From: Acaryochloris sp. IP29b_bin.148
Lineage (GTDB): Bacteria > Cyanobacteriota > Cyanobacteriia > Thermosynechococcales > Thermosynechococcaceae
Assembly: GCF_028285565.1 (NCBI RefSeq)
Contig: NZ_JANQOY010000042.1
Span: forward strand, 1-38,909
Length of the DNA stretch: 38,909 nt
Reading direction: 5' to 3'
Both the position numbers and the translations under genes were made by a program. Shown piece after piece: positions 25,599-33,329 of the stretch. How positions within the stretch are numbered: the stretch's first letter is position 1; each line of letters starts with the position of its first letter. The notes beneath the pieces are model-generated. The model was not told the DNA's origin. It did no database searches and saw nothing but the letters and a program-made list of their open reading frames with translations.

Positions 25599-26138
25599 TT
25601 AACTAGAGGCGGGATCAAAAGTTGTTGTAGCCAAAGCTTCTAAATTCTCTTCATTCAGAGTGATTTTAGCGTTAGGGTCATTGCGCACCGTCAAGGAACG
25701 CTGAATTTCTCCTAAAGGGATCAGTTGGGACATGCCTGATTTCTGATGCAGAATGGTGCGAACTTTGATGGTCATTTGCTGGGCACCGCTGCCGCCTCGT
25801 CCCGGAGAAAACAAATTTTCTGACGCTTGCAGAAGGGTGGCCTCCAGAGTTGAGGGGGTGATGGTGGGCGGAACAGTAATCACCACTTGGGGACCGGCTA
25901 GATCATAAACCAAATTATACTTAGCGGCGCCTGGGATAACGGCTTTGCTTAAGGGGAAAAAGCTTAAGGCCAGTAAACTTCCTGTGAGGACGACTAACAA
26001 GCTGGTGATACCCACAAACCGAAAGCGGATTCCCCACTTAAACACAAAGGCTAGGCCCGTAAAAATACCACTGGCAAGCATCAGGAGTGCACACCACTGA
26101 CCAGCTTGCTGAAAAAACTCGGGGCTAGGGGTGGGCAT
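25599..26138 (-). CDS. ycf51: Ycf51-family (DUF2518-like) membrane protein
   Basis: A 179-aa protein with two hydrophobic segments (about 14-34 and 39-63), joined by the short loop KWGIRFRFVG, then a soluble domain. Recognisable conserved text is KWGIRFR, LSKAVIPGAAKYNLVYDL and VVITVPPTITPSTLEATL...ASENLFSPGRGG, which fits the Ycf51 family of cyanobacteria and some plastids; function unknown. Family assignment is by memory of the pattern. ATG at 26138 is supported by GAGGAG eight bases upstream; this Shine-Dalgarno lies inside the tail of the sufU remnant. It could be the first gene of the minus-strand run down to era. Confidence 0.72.
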   Translation of the reverse strand: MPTPSPEFFQQAGQWCALLMLASGIFTGLAFVFKWGIRFRFVGITSLLVVLTGSLLALSFFPLSKAVIPGAAKYNLVYDLAGPQVVITVPPTITPSTLEATLLQASENLFSPGRGGSGAQQMTIKVRTILHQKSGMSQLIPLGEIQRSLTVRNDPNAKITLNEENLEALATTTFDPASS

Positions 26139-26140
26139 GA

Positions 26141-26367
26141 ATTAATCTCCTCGTTGCTGACAAAGTCATCCGCTGATTTTACACTCTGATGTTCTAAGGC
26201 CGCCTTGAGCGTATGCCAGGTCAATGTGGCACATTCGTATCGCCACAGGACGGGTTATGTCCGCGTTGCTGACGATGGACTGAATCCGTTGTCCTGTGAT
26301 GATGAGGCTTTTTGTAATGTTTTAAGATGACTTGTTGATACAGATTTCGTAAATTATCTAGGGCCAT
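26141..26367 (-). pseudogene. sufU: Internally deleted sufU/iscU-type Fe-S scaffold remnant
   Basis: From ATG at 26367 the minus strand reads MALDNLRNLYQQVILKHYKK and, after a short stretch, RGHNPSCGDT (to 26236). This is the start of a SufU/IscU scaffold, including the first cluster-ligand Cys. It then runs into TGA at 26221-26223. In a different frame, beginning at 26236, the sequence continues ECATLTWHTLKAALEHQ, which is the C-terminal end of the same family with its last Cys. The middle of the protein (with the GSGCA ligand region, roughly 60-75 codons) is missing and the frame is shifted at the junction. So it cannot make a working scaffold. A functional copy elsewhere in the genome would be expected. 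Confidence 0.8.
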
Positions 26368-26636
26368 AATCTTAAAACAGTGAGGGGTTACCTTCACGCT
26401 AGAAGGTCAAACGCAGGGATGTATCTAGGATACTGGCTGTTGTCCCTTCGATCTTAATGAAAGGTAGTTTTAGCGGATCGCTGTCAAACCAACAACAGAC
26501 ATATTAGAGTGTTCATGTGATACCCCCATTCGATATTGCCGCTCTTCCTTTAAACAGGCCAGTCAATGCTCTAAACCGGATGCAGTCGCATTGGCTAAGT
26601 CGACATGATGTCATGGGATACTCCTAAGGAGAAAAG

Positions 26637-27902
26637 ATGAAGTGGGCTAGTGCACTATCAATGCAACCCTCCCTAGAAGCCGCTCTGGATGAAGTGATTG
26701 CAACAGCGTCACAATCCTTAGATGCACCTGCAGATTTGGCGCTCCTGTTCATCTCTACCACCTTTGCCAGCGAGTTTCCTCGTATACAGCCTCTGTTGCA
26801 GGAGAAATTGCCGATTCAACATTTTATCGGTTGTGGTGGCAATGGTGTGATTGGTCCCACCCAGGATGGCGACACTACTGAAGTAGAAGAGGAACCTGGC
26901 ATAACGCTTACGCTAGCATCACTGCCTGGGGTCGATATTCAAACCTTCCATATTTATGAAGACGAGCTGCCCGATCCAGATAGTTCTCCGCTCACTTGGA
27001 CCGAGTTATTGGAAGTAGATCCGGCTCATCAGCCCCATTTTATTCTGTTTGCGGATCCCTCTAGTTCTAAGATTAATGACCTTCTCCAGGGGTTAGATTA
27101 TGCCTATCCCAATGCCGTCAAAATTGGGGGCCTGACAAGTGGCCGAACCTCTTGGAATGGCAGTGGTCTGTTTTGTGACGATCAGCTCTACCAGGAGGGC
27201 ACGGTGGGGGTTGCCCTCAGTGGCAATATAATGGTCGAAACGATTGTGGCTCAAGGCTGTCGCCCCATTGGCCAACCCTATCGGGTGGCTGAAGCCGAGC
27301 GGAATGTGGTGCTGCAAGTGGAAGAGCAAACGGTGCCGGTAGAAGCCACCTTAAATAGCGATCGGGTTGAATTACAAACTCCCTTGGAAGCGCTACAAGC
27401 CTTAGTACAAGATTTGGATGCCGAAGAACGAGAGTTGGCCCAGCACTCCCTTTCGATCGGTATTGTCTGTGATGAGTTTAAGCAAAATCTGGAACCTGGC
27501 GATTTTCTGATTCGCAATTTAATTGGCGTGGATCCACGAATTGGGGCGATTGCTATTGGCGATCGCATCCGTCCTGGGCAACGCATCCAATTTCATTTGC
27601 GAGATGCCCAAGCTTCTGCGGATGATCTGGAAGATCTGCTCCGGCAATATTTCCTGAAATATCCCCAAAATAAGTCTCAGCCAACGGCAGCTTTGCTATT
27701 TGACTGCTTAGGACGAGGAGAACGCTTCTATGGAGAACCAGACTTTGATTCTCAACTGTTTAGTCGTTATTTTCAAGACATTCCTGTGAGTGGCTTTTTC
27801 TGTAATGGTGAAATTGGCCCCATTGCGGGTACGACCTTTTTACATGGTTATACCGCCGCGTTTGGTATTTTCCGGAGTCAGACGGACTCCTCTCATACCT
27901 AA
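26637..27902 (+). CDS. FIST-domain sensory protein
   Basis: A 421-aa soluble protein with FIST_N (about 30-210; HFIGCGGNGVIGP and AVKIGGLTSG) and FIST_C (about 220-410; FLIRNLIGVDPRIGAIAIGDRIRPGQRIQFHLRDAQ and ALLFDCLGRGERFYG...GFFCNGEIGPI). FIST proteins are thought to bind small ligands, perhaps amino acids, and are often linked to signal transduction. Here it is a stand-alone protein: no kinase, cyclase or methyl-accepting domain is fused or adjacent. ATG at 26637 has TAAGGAG five bases upstream. The upstream CTCC-TAA-GGAG (26621-26631) could pair weakly over this site. Confidence 0.9.
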   Translation: MKWASALSMQPSLEAALDEVIATASQSLDAPADLALLFISTTFASEFPRIQPLLQEKLPIQHFIGCGGNGVIGPTQDGDTTEVEEEPGITLTLASLPGVDIQTFHIYEDELPDPDSSPLTWTELLEVDPAHQPHFILFADPSSSKINDLLQGLDYAYPNAVKIGGLTSGRTSWNGSGLFCDDQLYQEGTVGVALSGNIMVETIVAQGCRPIGQPYRVAEAERNVVLQVEEQTVPVEATLNSDRVELQTPLEALQALVQDLDAEERELAQHSLSIGIVCDEFKQNLEPGDFLIRNLIGVDPRIGAIAIGDRIRPGQRIQFHLRDAQASADDLEDLLRQYFLKYPQNKSQPTAALLFDCLGRGERFYGEPDFDSQLFSRYFQDIPVSGFFCNGEIGPIAGTTFLHGYTAAFGIFRSQTDSSHT

Positions 27903-28193
27903 AATTAAACCTTAAGCTTATCTCCAAAGGCACAGGAGTAAAGGATGCGCGTTGACTGGAGGGGCGAAGGTATAGAGGACTGCCCGCTCGATTGACCACC
28001 GCATTTCTCTGCCACTATCAGTGGTGGAATGCTCTGGAGCCACATGCTAGATAAAATCGACGGAGCTGCCGCTTGTGAGTTTCTTGAGCAAGTTGATCTA
28101 GGATAAATAGGTGACTTGAAGGATGGATCCTTTAGCAGTGTAGGTTTTTCTAGTTTCAGGTTCACCCATCCCCCTCTCAATTGACATAAATGA
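27903..28193. other. Intergenic stretch, no gene recognised
   Basis: Between the FIST gene and the Ycf36-like gene. There is a small hairpin CCACT-ATC-AGTGG near 28013-28025. A minus-strand open frame covers the region but has no recognisable family and no good start. Confidence 0.4.
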
Positions 28194-28700
28194 ATGAACG
28201 CTCCTGTTCCCAACTGTCCGGTCCCCCTTGAGCAACAGCCCCTAAATGAGTATCAAAGCTTGCAAGAATCCTGTTTCTTTCGCTGGGCAACCTTAGAAGA
28301 CGCGGCGTATCTTAACCGGGGGGTTCGGTTAGGCAGTCTGGCCAGTCTCGTCGCTGCCCCCTTTGCCGCTACCAGCTTTTCCTTGACAGAGGCCTTTAGC
28401 CAATTTGTCTTAACCCTCACTGTGGTGGCCACTGGGATCCTGTTGCTACTGATCGTCCGCCTGTATCTGGGCTGGTCTTATGTGTGCGATCGCCTCTTGC
28501 GAGAGAAAATTTTCTATGAAGAAACCGGTTGGTATGACGGCCAATACTGGACAAAACCCGTAGAGGTGCTCGATCGAGAACGCTTAATTGGGACCTACGA
28601 AGTACAACCCATTTTGCAGCGATTGCGTCGCAGTTTAGTGCGGTTAGGCATCATTTTACTGGCAGAAATAGGGCTTTGGTTTTTGCTCACCCCCCACTGA
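28194..28700 (+). CDS. ycf36: Ycf36/CGLD27-like (DUF1230) membrane protein
   Basis: A 168-aa protein with the conserved opening CPVPLEQQPLNEYQSLQESCFFRW, typical of the DUF1230 (Ycf36/CGLD27) family of cyanobacteria, algae and plants. Two hydrophobic segments (about 46-60 and 70-92) are followed by a soluble stretch with the family-like YEETGWYDGQYWTKP and a third hydrophobic segment at the C-terminus. The plant and algal homologues have been linked to iron deficiency and photosynthetic function; the biochemical role is unknown. ATG at 28194 is used; another ATG four bases before is out of frame. No Shine-Dalgarno sequence is evident. It is followed by the asparaginase after 60 bp. Confidence 0.85.
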   Translation: MNAPVPNCPVPLEQQPLNEYQSLQESCFFRWATLEDAAYLNRGVRLGSLASLVAAPFAATSFSLTEAFSQFVLTLTVVATGILLLLIVRLYLGWSYVCDRLLREKIFYEETGWYDGQYWTKPVEVLDRERLIGTYEVQPILQRLRRSLVRLGIILLAEIGLWFLLTPH

Positions 28701-28760
28701 CGGAAAACCCCGTTGACAAATATATTTACCCGATAGACATCAGATGCTAGAGTCTTACCC

Positions 28761-29714
28761 ATGACCATGGGAAAACGCCATCATAGCCCTGCACTAGAGA
28801 TCCACCTGCTGCGGGAAGGGATTATTGAATCCAAGCACCACGCTGAAGCCGTTGTCTGTGATACCAGGGGCCGGATGCTCTCCATCGCTGGCCAGCCTGA
28901 CACATCCTGTTTTATTCGCTCGGCCTTAAAACCCATACAGGCCCTAGCGGTGACGACGAGCGGAACCATGGAGCATTTTGATCTCAATGATCGAGATCTC
29001 GCCATTATGTGCGGATCACATCGACATACCATTGAGCAGGTTCGGCAAGTTTTTAATATCCTCTGGCATTGCGATATCGATCCCACCGCTTTGCACTGCC
29101 CCATTCCCGAGGGGCTTGAAAGCCCTTTGCAGCATAACTGCTCGGGCAAACATGCAGGGATGCTAGCCATTTGCCAGCAATGTCACTGGCCCTTGGCCAC
29201 TTATATGGACCGGCAGCACCCCATTCAGCAACTGGTGCTCAACCAAATGGCGGAACTGTTAAAGATGCCAGCGGCAGAATTTATGGGCGCCCATGATGAC
29301 TGTGGGGTACCGACCTATTTTATGCAGCTAGGGCAGATTGCGACACTCTTTGCTCACCTGAGCGCTGGCAATAACCTCAATATAGAACGAGTGATGCGAG
29401 CCATGATCCACCATCCAACATTGGTGGCTGGCCAAGGTCAGTTCGATACGGACCTGATGACCCTAGCCGCAGGCGAACTGGTCAGTAAATCCGGAGCCGA
29501 AGGCGTTCAATGTGTGGGGCGAGTGGGGGAAGGACTTGGGCTGGCCATTAAAGTCAAGGATGGGGCAAAGCGAGCCAAATATGCCGTCGCCATCCACCTA
29601 CTGCGGGAACTGGGTTGGCTGGATCCCAGCCATGCTGAGACCTTGGCCGAACGCTACGTAAACCTCAGTGAATATAAGCGTTTAGAGGTGGATGGCGGCT
29701 TAGTCATCCTTTAG
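28761..29714 (+). CDS. L-asparaginase II (ReAV/class 3 type)
   Basis: Hydrolyses L-asparagine to aspartate and ammonia. It is 317 aa, cytosolic, of the PF06089 family unrelated to the E. coli enzymes. The Ser-Lys pair is S54/K57 in RSALKPIQA; the Cys-Lys-Cys set near the metal site of the Rhizobium etli ReAV protein is C127/K130 in CSGKHAG and C181 in HDDCGVPT. The spacing (3 and 54 residues) equals that in ReAV as remembered. Two ATGs open the frame (28761, 28767). TTGACA at 28713-28718 is a possible -35 element, but no good -10 follows. It is convergent with glmM, with 17 bp between the stops. Confidence 0.9.
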   Translation: MTMGKRHHSPALEIHLLREGIIESKHHAEAVVCDTRGRMLSIAGQPDTSCFIRSALKPIQALAVTTSGTMEHFDLNDRDLAIMCGSHRHTIEQVRQVFNILWHCDIDPTALHCPIPEGLESPLQHNCSGKHAGMLAICQQCHWPLATYMDRQHPIQQLVLNQMAELLKMPAAEFMGAHDDCGVPTYFMQLGQIATLFAHLSAGNNLNIERVMRAMIHHPTLVAGQGQFDTDLMTLAAGELVSKSGAEGVQCVGRVGEGLGLAIKVKDGAKRAKYAVAIHLLRELGWLDPSHAETLAERYVNLSEYKRLEVDGGLVIL

Positions 29715-29731
29715 ACTAGTCATTCTTTAAC

Positions 29732-31177
29732 CTACGCCAAATGTTCAGCAACTGCACCCACGAGCCGATCGGTCCATTGGGTCGCCATCTCTGGATGTTG
29801 GGCTTCCACCATCACTCTAATTAAAGGTTCTGTTCCAGACGCCCGCACTAAGATTCGCCCTTGATCGCCCATGGCATGATTCGCCTGCTCCATTAGCGTT
29901 TGCAACGGTTGACAGTCCTGCCAGTTTTTTCTGCGATCGCGGTCTTCCACTCGTACATTCTTCAGGATTTGGGGATAGGTTTGAAAGCTATGGCTCACCA
30001 ACTCTGATAATGGGGTTTGGCTTTGGCAAACAATGGTTGCCAGGTGCAGAGCCGTCAATAGACCATCTCCACTCACACCATAGTGGGGGCAGAGGATATG
30101 GCCCGACTGTTCACCCCCCAACATTGATCCATGACTGAGCATTTCAGAATGAACATTTTGGTCGCCCACCGCTGCTCGAATTAAGGTACCGCCTTGCTGT
30201 TGCCAAGCTAGTTCAAAGCCAAGATTGGACATCACTGTGGCCACAATCAGATTATCTGGCAATTGTTGTCTCTCTTGTAGCGCTTTGCCCCATAGATAGA
30301 GAATGTAGTCACCATCGACGGTGCGTCCTTGGGAATCGATCGCCAGCACCCGATCCGCATCCCCGTCAAAGGCAAACCCAATATCCGCGTTGTGCAGATG
30401 AACAGCCGCTTTGAGTGGTTCTAAATGGGTGGAACCGCAATGGACATTAATCCGATCCCCATCGGGCTGATCGTGGAGACAAATGACCTCTGCTCCCATG
30501 GCGGTAAAAACAGCAGGAGCCAACTGAGTAGCCGCCCCCCAAGCCAGATCTAACACCACCCGCAGACCTTGAAACGTGACTTGGGACTGGAGTGGTGTTT
30601 GAATGGCTTCCGTATAGGCTTGGGTTAATTCAGGTCGGTAATAATGATGCCCCCAGCGCTCCGGCTGCGGATTGTGAGATTTGATCCGGTGTTCAATGCG
30701 GGCCTGAAGGGTGGGGGGCAGTTTAGTCCCATTGGCCTGGAAAAATTTGATGCCATTATCCTCTGGCGGATTGTGGCTGGCTGATACCATCACGCCACCC
30801 ACCGCGTCAGTGTGATGCGCCAGATAGGCGACAGTGGGGGTTGGGCAGAGGCCCACATGCCAAACATCTAACCCGGCAGCCGTCAAACCAGCGGAGAGGG
30901 CCATGGCCAGCATATCGCTAGAGTTGCGAGAATCTTGGCCCAGAATAAAGGGTTGGTGGGCCGACGCCTGTTGCCCCAGTTCCAGTCCAGCACAAAAGCC
31001 GACTTGCAAGGCCAACTGAGGGGTTAAGTGCTGGCCAACCCGTCCCCGAATACCATCGGTTCCAAATAGATTGACGTCCTTGGCGACTGCCGCTACTTTT
31101 CGAGCAAATTTAGAAGGCTCAATGGTGCGATCGCTTTTGGTCACACTTTTCCGTTTAGATTGAGAGGTAACAGACAT
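29732..31177 (-). CDS. glmM: Phosphoglucosamine mutase
   Basis: Interconverts glucosamine-6-phosphate and glucosamine-1-phosphate on the way to UDP-GlcNAc for peptidoglycan. It is 481 aa from ATG at 31177; the frame stays open to 31264, but that extension shows no family features. Motifs in order: [13 protein letters not shown], the phosphoserine loop [14 protein letters not shown] with Ser134, the metal-binding DGDADR, and the C-terminal phosphate-binding [15 protein letters not shown]. The N-terminal 30 residues are basic and non-conserved. It is divergent from mrdA, another cell-wall gene. Confidence 0.95.
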   Translation of the reverse strand: MSVTSQSKRKSVTKSDRTIEPSKFARKVAAVAKDVNLFGTDGIRGRVGQHLTPQLALQVGFCAGLELGQQASAHQPFILGQDSRNSSDMLAMALSAGLTAAGLDVWHVGLCPTPTVAYLAHHTDAVGGVMVSASHNPPEDNGIKFFQANGTKLPPTLQARIEHRIKSHNPQPERWGHHYYRPELTQAYTEAIQTPLQSQVTFQGLRVVLDLAWGAATQLAPAVFTAMGAEVICLHDQPDGDRINVHCGSTHLEPLKAAVHLHNADIGFAFDGDADRVLAIDSQGRTVDGDYILYLWGKALQERQQLPDNLIVATVMSNLGFELAWQQQGGTLIRAAVGDQNVHSEMLSHGSMLGGEQSGHILCPHYGVSGDGLLTALHLATIVCQSQTPLSELVSHSFQTYPQILKNVRVEDRDRRKNWQDCQPLQTLMEQANHAMGDQGRILVRASGTEPLIRVMVEAQHPEMATQWTDRLVGAVAEHLA

Positions 31178-31458
31178 TGGATTATACACTCCACACCCAG
31201 GTGCCACGAGTCCAGCCGCTATCCAATAGTCCATTTCTCTACCATAGGTATAGATAATGCGCAAGGGTAGGCAGCTTGGATGCTCGTAAGCTTAACACTT
31301 TAGGATTGAAAATAGCATGTTCATGCCCGTTGTTGTCGTGTTACTCAGCGGCTTGATGGGCTAGAATAGCGCGATAGACTGACGTAGCGCTTTTTGTCCC
31401 CAATAGCGCAAATGGGTTCAGTTCCCTTTATTCGAGTAGACCCTATCCCACAGGAGCA

Positions 31459-33228
31459 ATGGCGCTTTCTAACAATTCCTTCTCAAGATCACGGCGTCAG
31501 CGTTCTCAGCGGAGTGTGGGTGAAGGAGCCCGCTGTTTTGTCTTCGGCGGCTTTATTACGCTCCTGCTCTTTGGGGCAATTGTGCCTCGATTGAGTTTCT
31601 TGCAAATTACAGAAGGCGCTCTCAATCGCCAGCGAGCGGATGAGAACCGAGTCAGGTTGATTCCTAAACGTCCAGAACGGGGCAAGATTCTCGATCGCAA
31701 AGGCCGAATTCTCGCCAATAGTACCTATACTTACTCCGTCTTTGTTTGGCCCATCGCCCAGAAAGAGGACAAGTGGCCGCAAACCTTGGAGGTTTTATCT
31801 TCGATTCTGAACATATCGACCGCAGATATTCAGGAACGAGTGGAGCGCGAAGGTTACAACGCCACCTCCTTAGTTCGGGTGGCTCAAGGACTCAGCTTTC
31901 CGCAAGTGGTGGCCTTGTCGGAACGGATGAGCGACATTGTGGGGGTCGAAATCGATAAGGAGGCGATTCGGTACTATCCCCATGGTGAACTGGCGTCTCA
32001 AGTCATTGGTTATATCGGTGAAATTAGTGAAGAAGAGCTGGCCCGCCCGCAGGAAACCCCCTACCGATTAGGCGATGTTGTCGGTCAATTGGGGATTGAA
32101 GCCTCCTATGAACAAAAGCTGCGGGGAGCCTGGGGGGGAAACCAAATTGAGGTGGATGGTGCTGGCCGGATTGTCCAGATTTTGGGACAAAAACCGCCGA
32201 TTGCGGGGGATGACGTCAAACTAACCCTGGACTTAGACGTACAAAAGGTGGCAGAACAAGCCTTAAAAAAACGCCAAGGTGCTGTCGTGGCGATCAATCC
32301 CAAAAATGGTTCAATTCTGGCGATGGCGAGCTATCCAGGGTTTAATCCCAACTGGTTTGCCAAAGGCGTGACCGAAAAACAATGGCAGTCGTTACAAAAT
32401 CGCAAATTCCCCTTTGTGAATCGGGCGATGCAGGCTTTTCCACCGGCCAGTACCTTTAAAATTGCGACTGCGATCGCAGGTATGGAATCGGGCAAATATG
32501 CACCGAATACAAGGGTCGCGACCTCAGCCTCTGTCCATGGCGTTGGCGATTGGAATGGAGCTGGCTTTGGGGTCATCGGCTTCCAAACGGCACTGCAGTG
32601 GAGTAGCAACACCTTTTTTGGCCGAGTGGGAGTGGGAACGAGTCCCAAAATCTTAATTGACTGGGCCAAACGGCTGGGCGTGGGTGAGAAAACGGGAATT
32701 GATATTCCAGGGGAATCCTCTGGCTTTATTCCTGACCCGGCCTGGAAAAAAGAGGTCTTCAAGGATGCTTGGTATCCAGCCGATACGGTCATGGTATCTA
32801 TTGGCCAAGGTGCGGTCCAACTCAGCCCCCTCCAGGTCTCGCTGATTTTCTCCGCCATTGCTAATGGGGGATATAAAGTGAAACCCCACTTATTTCACTC
32901 CAAACAACCCGATGACCAATGGCGCACCTCACTGAACTTGAAGCCGCAAACCTTGAACACCATTCGCTCCGGTTTAAGAGCCGTGGTGACCAGTGGTACG
33001 GGGCAAGCCCTGAATGTGCCCAGCATTCCGCCGACCGCTGGTAAAAGTGGTACAGCGGAAGACCCACCCCGGTCTTCTCACACCTGGTTTGGTGCCTATG
33101 CCCCGTATAATAATCCGGAAATCGTGGTGGTGGCCTTTGGCGAAAATACCGGCGGTGGCGGCGGATCCACCGCAGGCCCGATTGCCCTCAAAGTCCTAGA
33201 AGCGTACTTTAAGGCCCAGAAAAAGTAA
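31459..33228 (+). CDS. mrdA: Penicillin-binding protein 2 (class B, elongation transpeptidase)
   Basis: A DD-transpeptidase for peptidoglycan cross-linking, acting in the periplasm with SEDS/MreB elongation proteins. It is 589 aa, with one N-terminal membrane anchor (about 25-50), then the pedestal domain starting RPERGKILDRKGRILA. The transpeptidase active site is complete: STFK (Ser331), SSN (382-384) and KSGT (529-532). A Gly-rich loop GGGGGST lies near the C-terminus. It is assigned to PBP2 rather than FtsI by the overall pattern and by the end IALKVLEAYFK. AGGAG is only two bases before the ATG, closer than usual. hflX lies about 100 bp downstream, same strand. Confidence 0.92.
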   Translation: MALSNNSFSRSRRQRSQRSVGEGARCFVFGGFITLLLFGAIVPRLSFLQITEGALNRQRADENRVRLIPKRPERGKILDRKGRILANSTYTYSVFVWPIAQKEDKWPQTLEVLSSILNISTADIQERVEREGYNATSLVRVAQGLSFPQVVALSERMSDIVGVEIDKEAIRYYPHGELASQVIGYIGEISEEELARPQETPYRLGDVVGQLGIEASYEQKLRGAWGGNQIEVDGAGRIVQILGQKPPIAGDDVKLTLDLDVQKVAEQALKKRQGAVVAINPKNGSILAMASYPGFNPNWFAKGVTEKQWQSLQNRKFPFVNRAMQAFPPASTFKIATAIAGMESGKYAPNTRVATSASVHGVGDWNGAGFGVIGFQTALQWSSNTFFGRVGVGTSPKILIDWAKRLGVGEKTGIDIPGESSGFIPDPAWKKEVFKDAWYPADTVMVSIGQGAVQLSPLQVSLIFSAIANGGYKVKPHLFHSKQPDDQWRTSLNLKPQTLNTIRSGLRAVVTSGTGQALNVPSIPPTAGKSGTAEDPPRSSHTWFGAYAPYNNPEIVVVAFGENTGGGGGSTAGPIALKVLEAYFKAQKK

Positions 33229-33287
33229 GCCCCATTAAGGATCGTTGACGGTCGTTGTCAGTTGTTTTTCGGCGATTCTACAATTAA

Positions 33288-33316
33288 GAGGCAAAGATTT
33301 GTCTTGCCTCAGGAGG
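33288..33316 (+). promoter_or_regulatory. Hairpin and strong Shine-Dalgarno before hflX
   Basis: GAGGCAA (33288-33294) pairs with TTGCCTC (33304-33310); AGA and TCT extend the stem past one bulged A. The hairpin directly abuts a perfect AGGAGG (33311-33316). The position supports translation beginning just downstream, near 33321-33330, where the reading frame of hflX is open but offers only GTC, AGG, CTT and ATC codons. Confidence 0.6.
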
Positions 33317-33329
33317 ACCAGTCAGGCTT

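Noticed and set aside
27905..28213. 102-aa minus-strand frame between the FIST and Ycf36-like genes
   Set aside because: TTG start without Shine-Dalgarno, overlap with the ycf36 start, Ser/Pro-rich composition and no recognisable motif.
28713..28739. TTGACA followed by TAGACA as a promoter for the asparaginase
   Set aside because: Spacer of 15 bases and a poor -10; too weak to list as a feature.
32331..32858. 175-aa minus-strand frame within mrdA
   Set aside because: Fully antisense to the transpeptidase domain with intact active-site motifs; a shadow frame.
33240..33270. Possible mrdA terminator (GTTGACGGTCGTTGTCAG followed by TTGTTTTTC)
   Set aside because: Only four base pairs can form before the T-rich stretch; not convincing.
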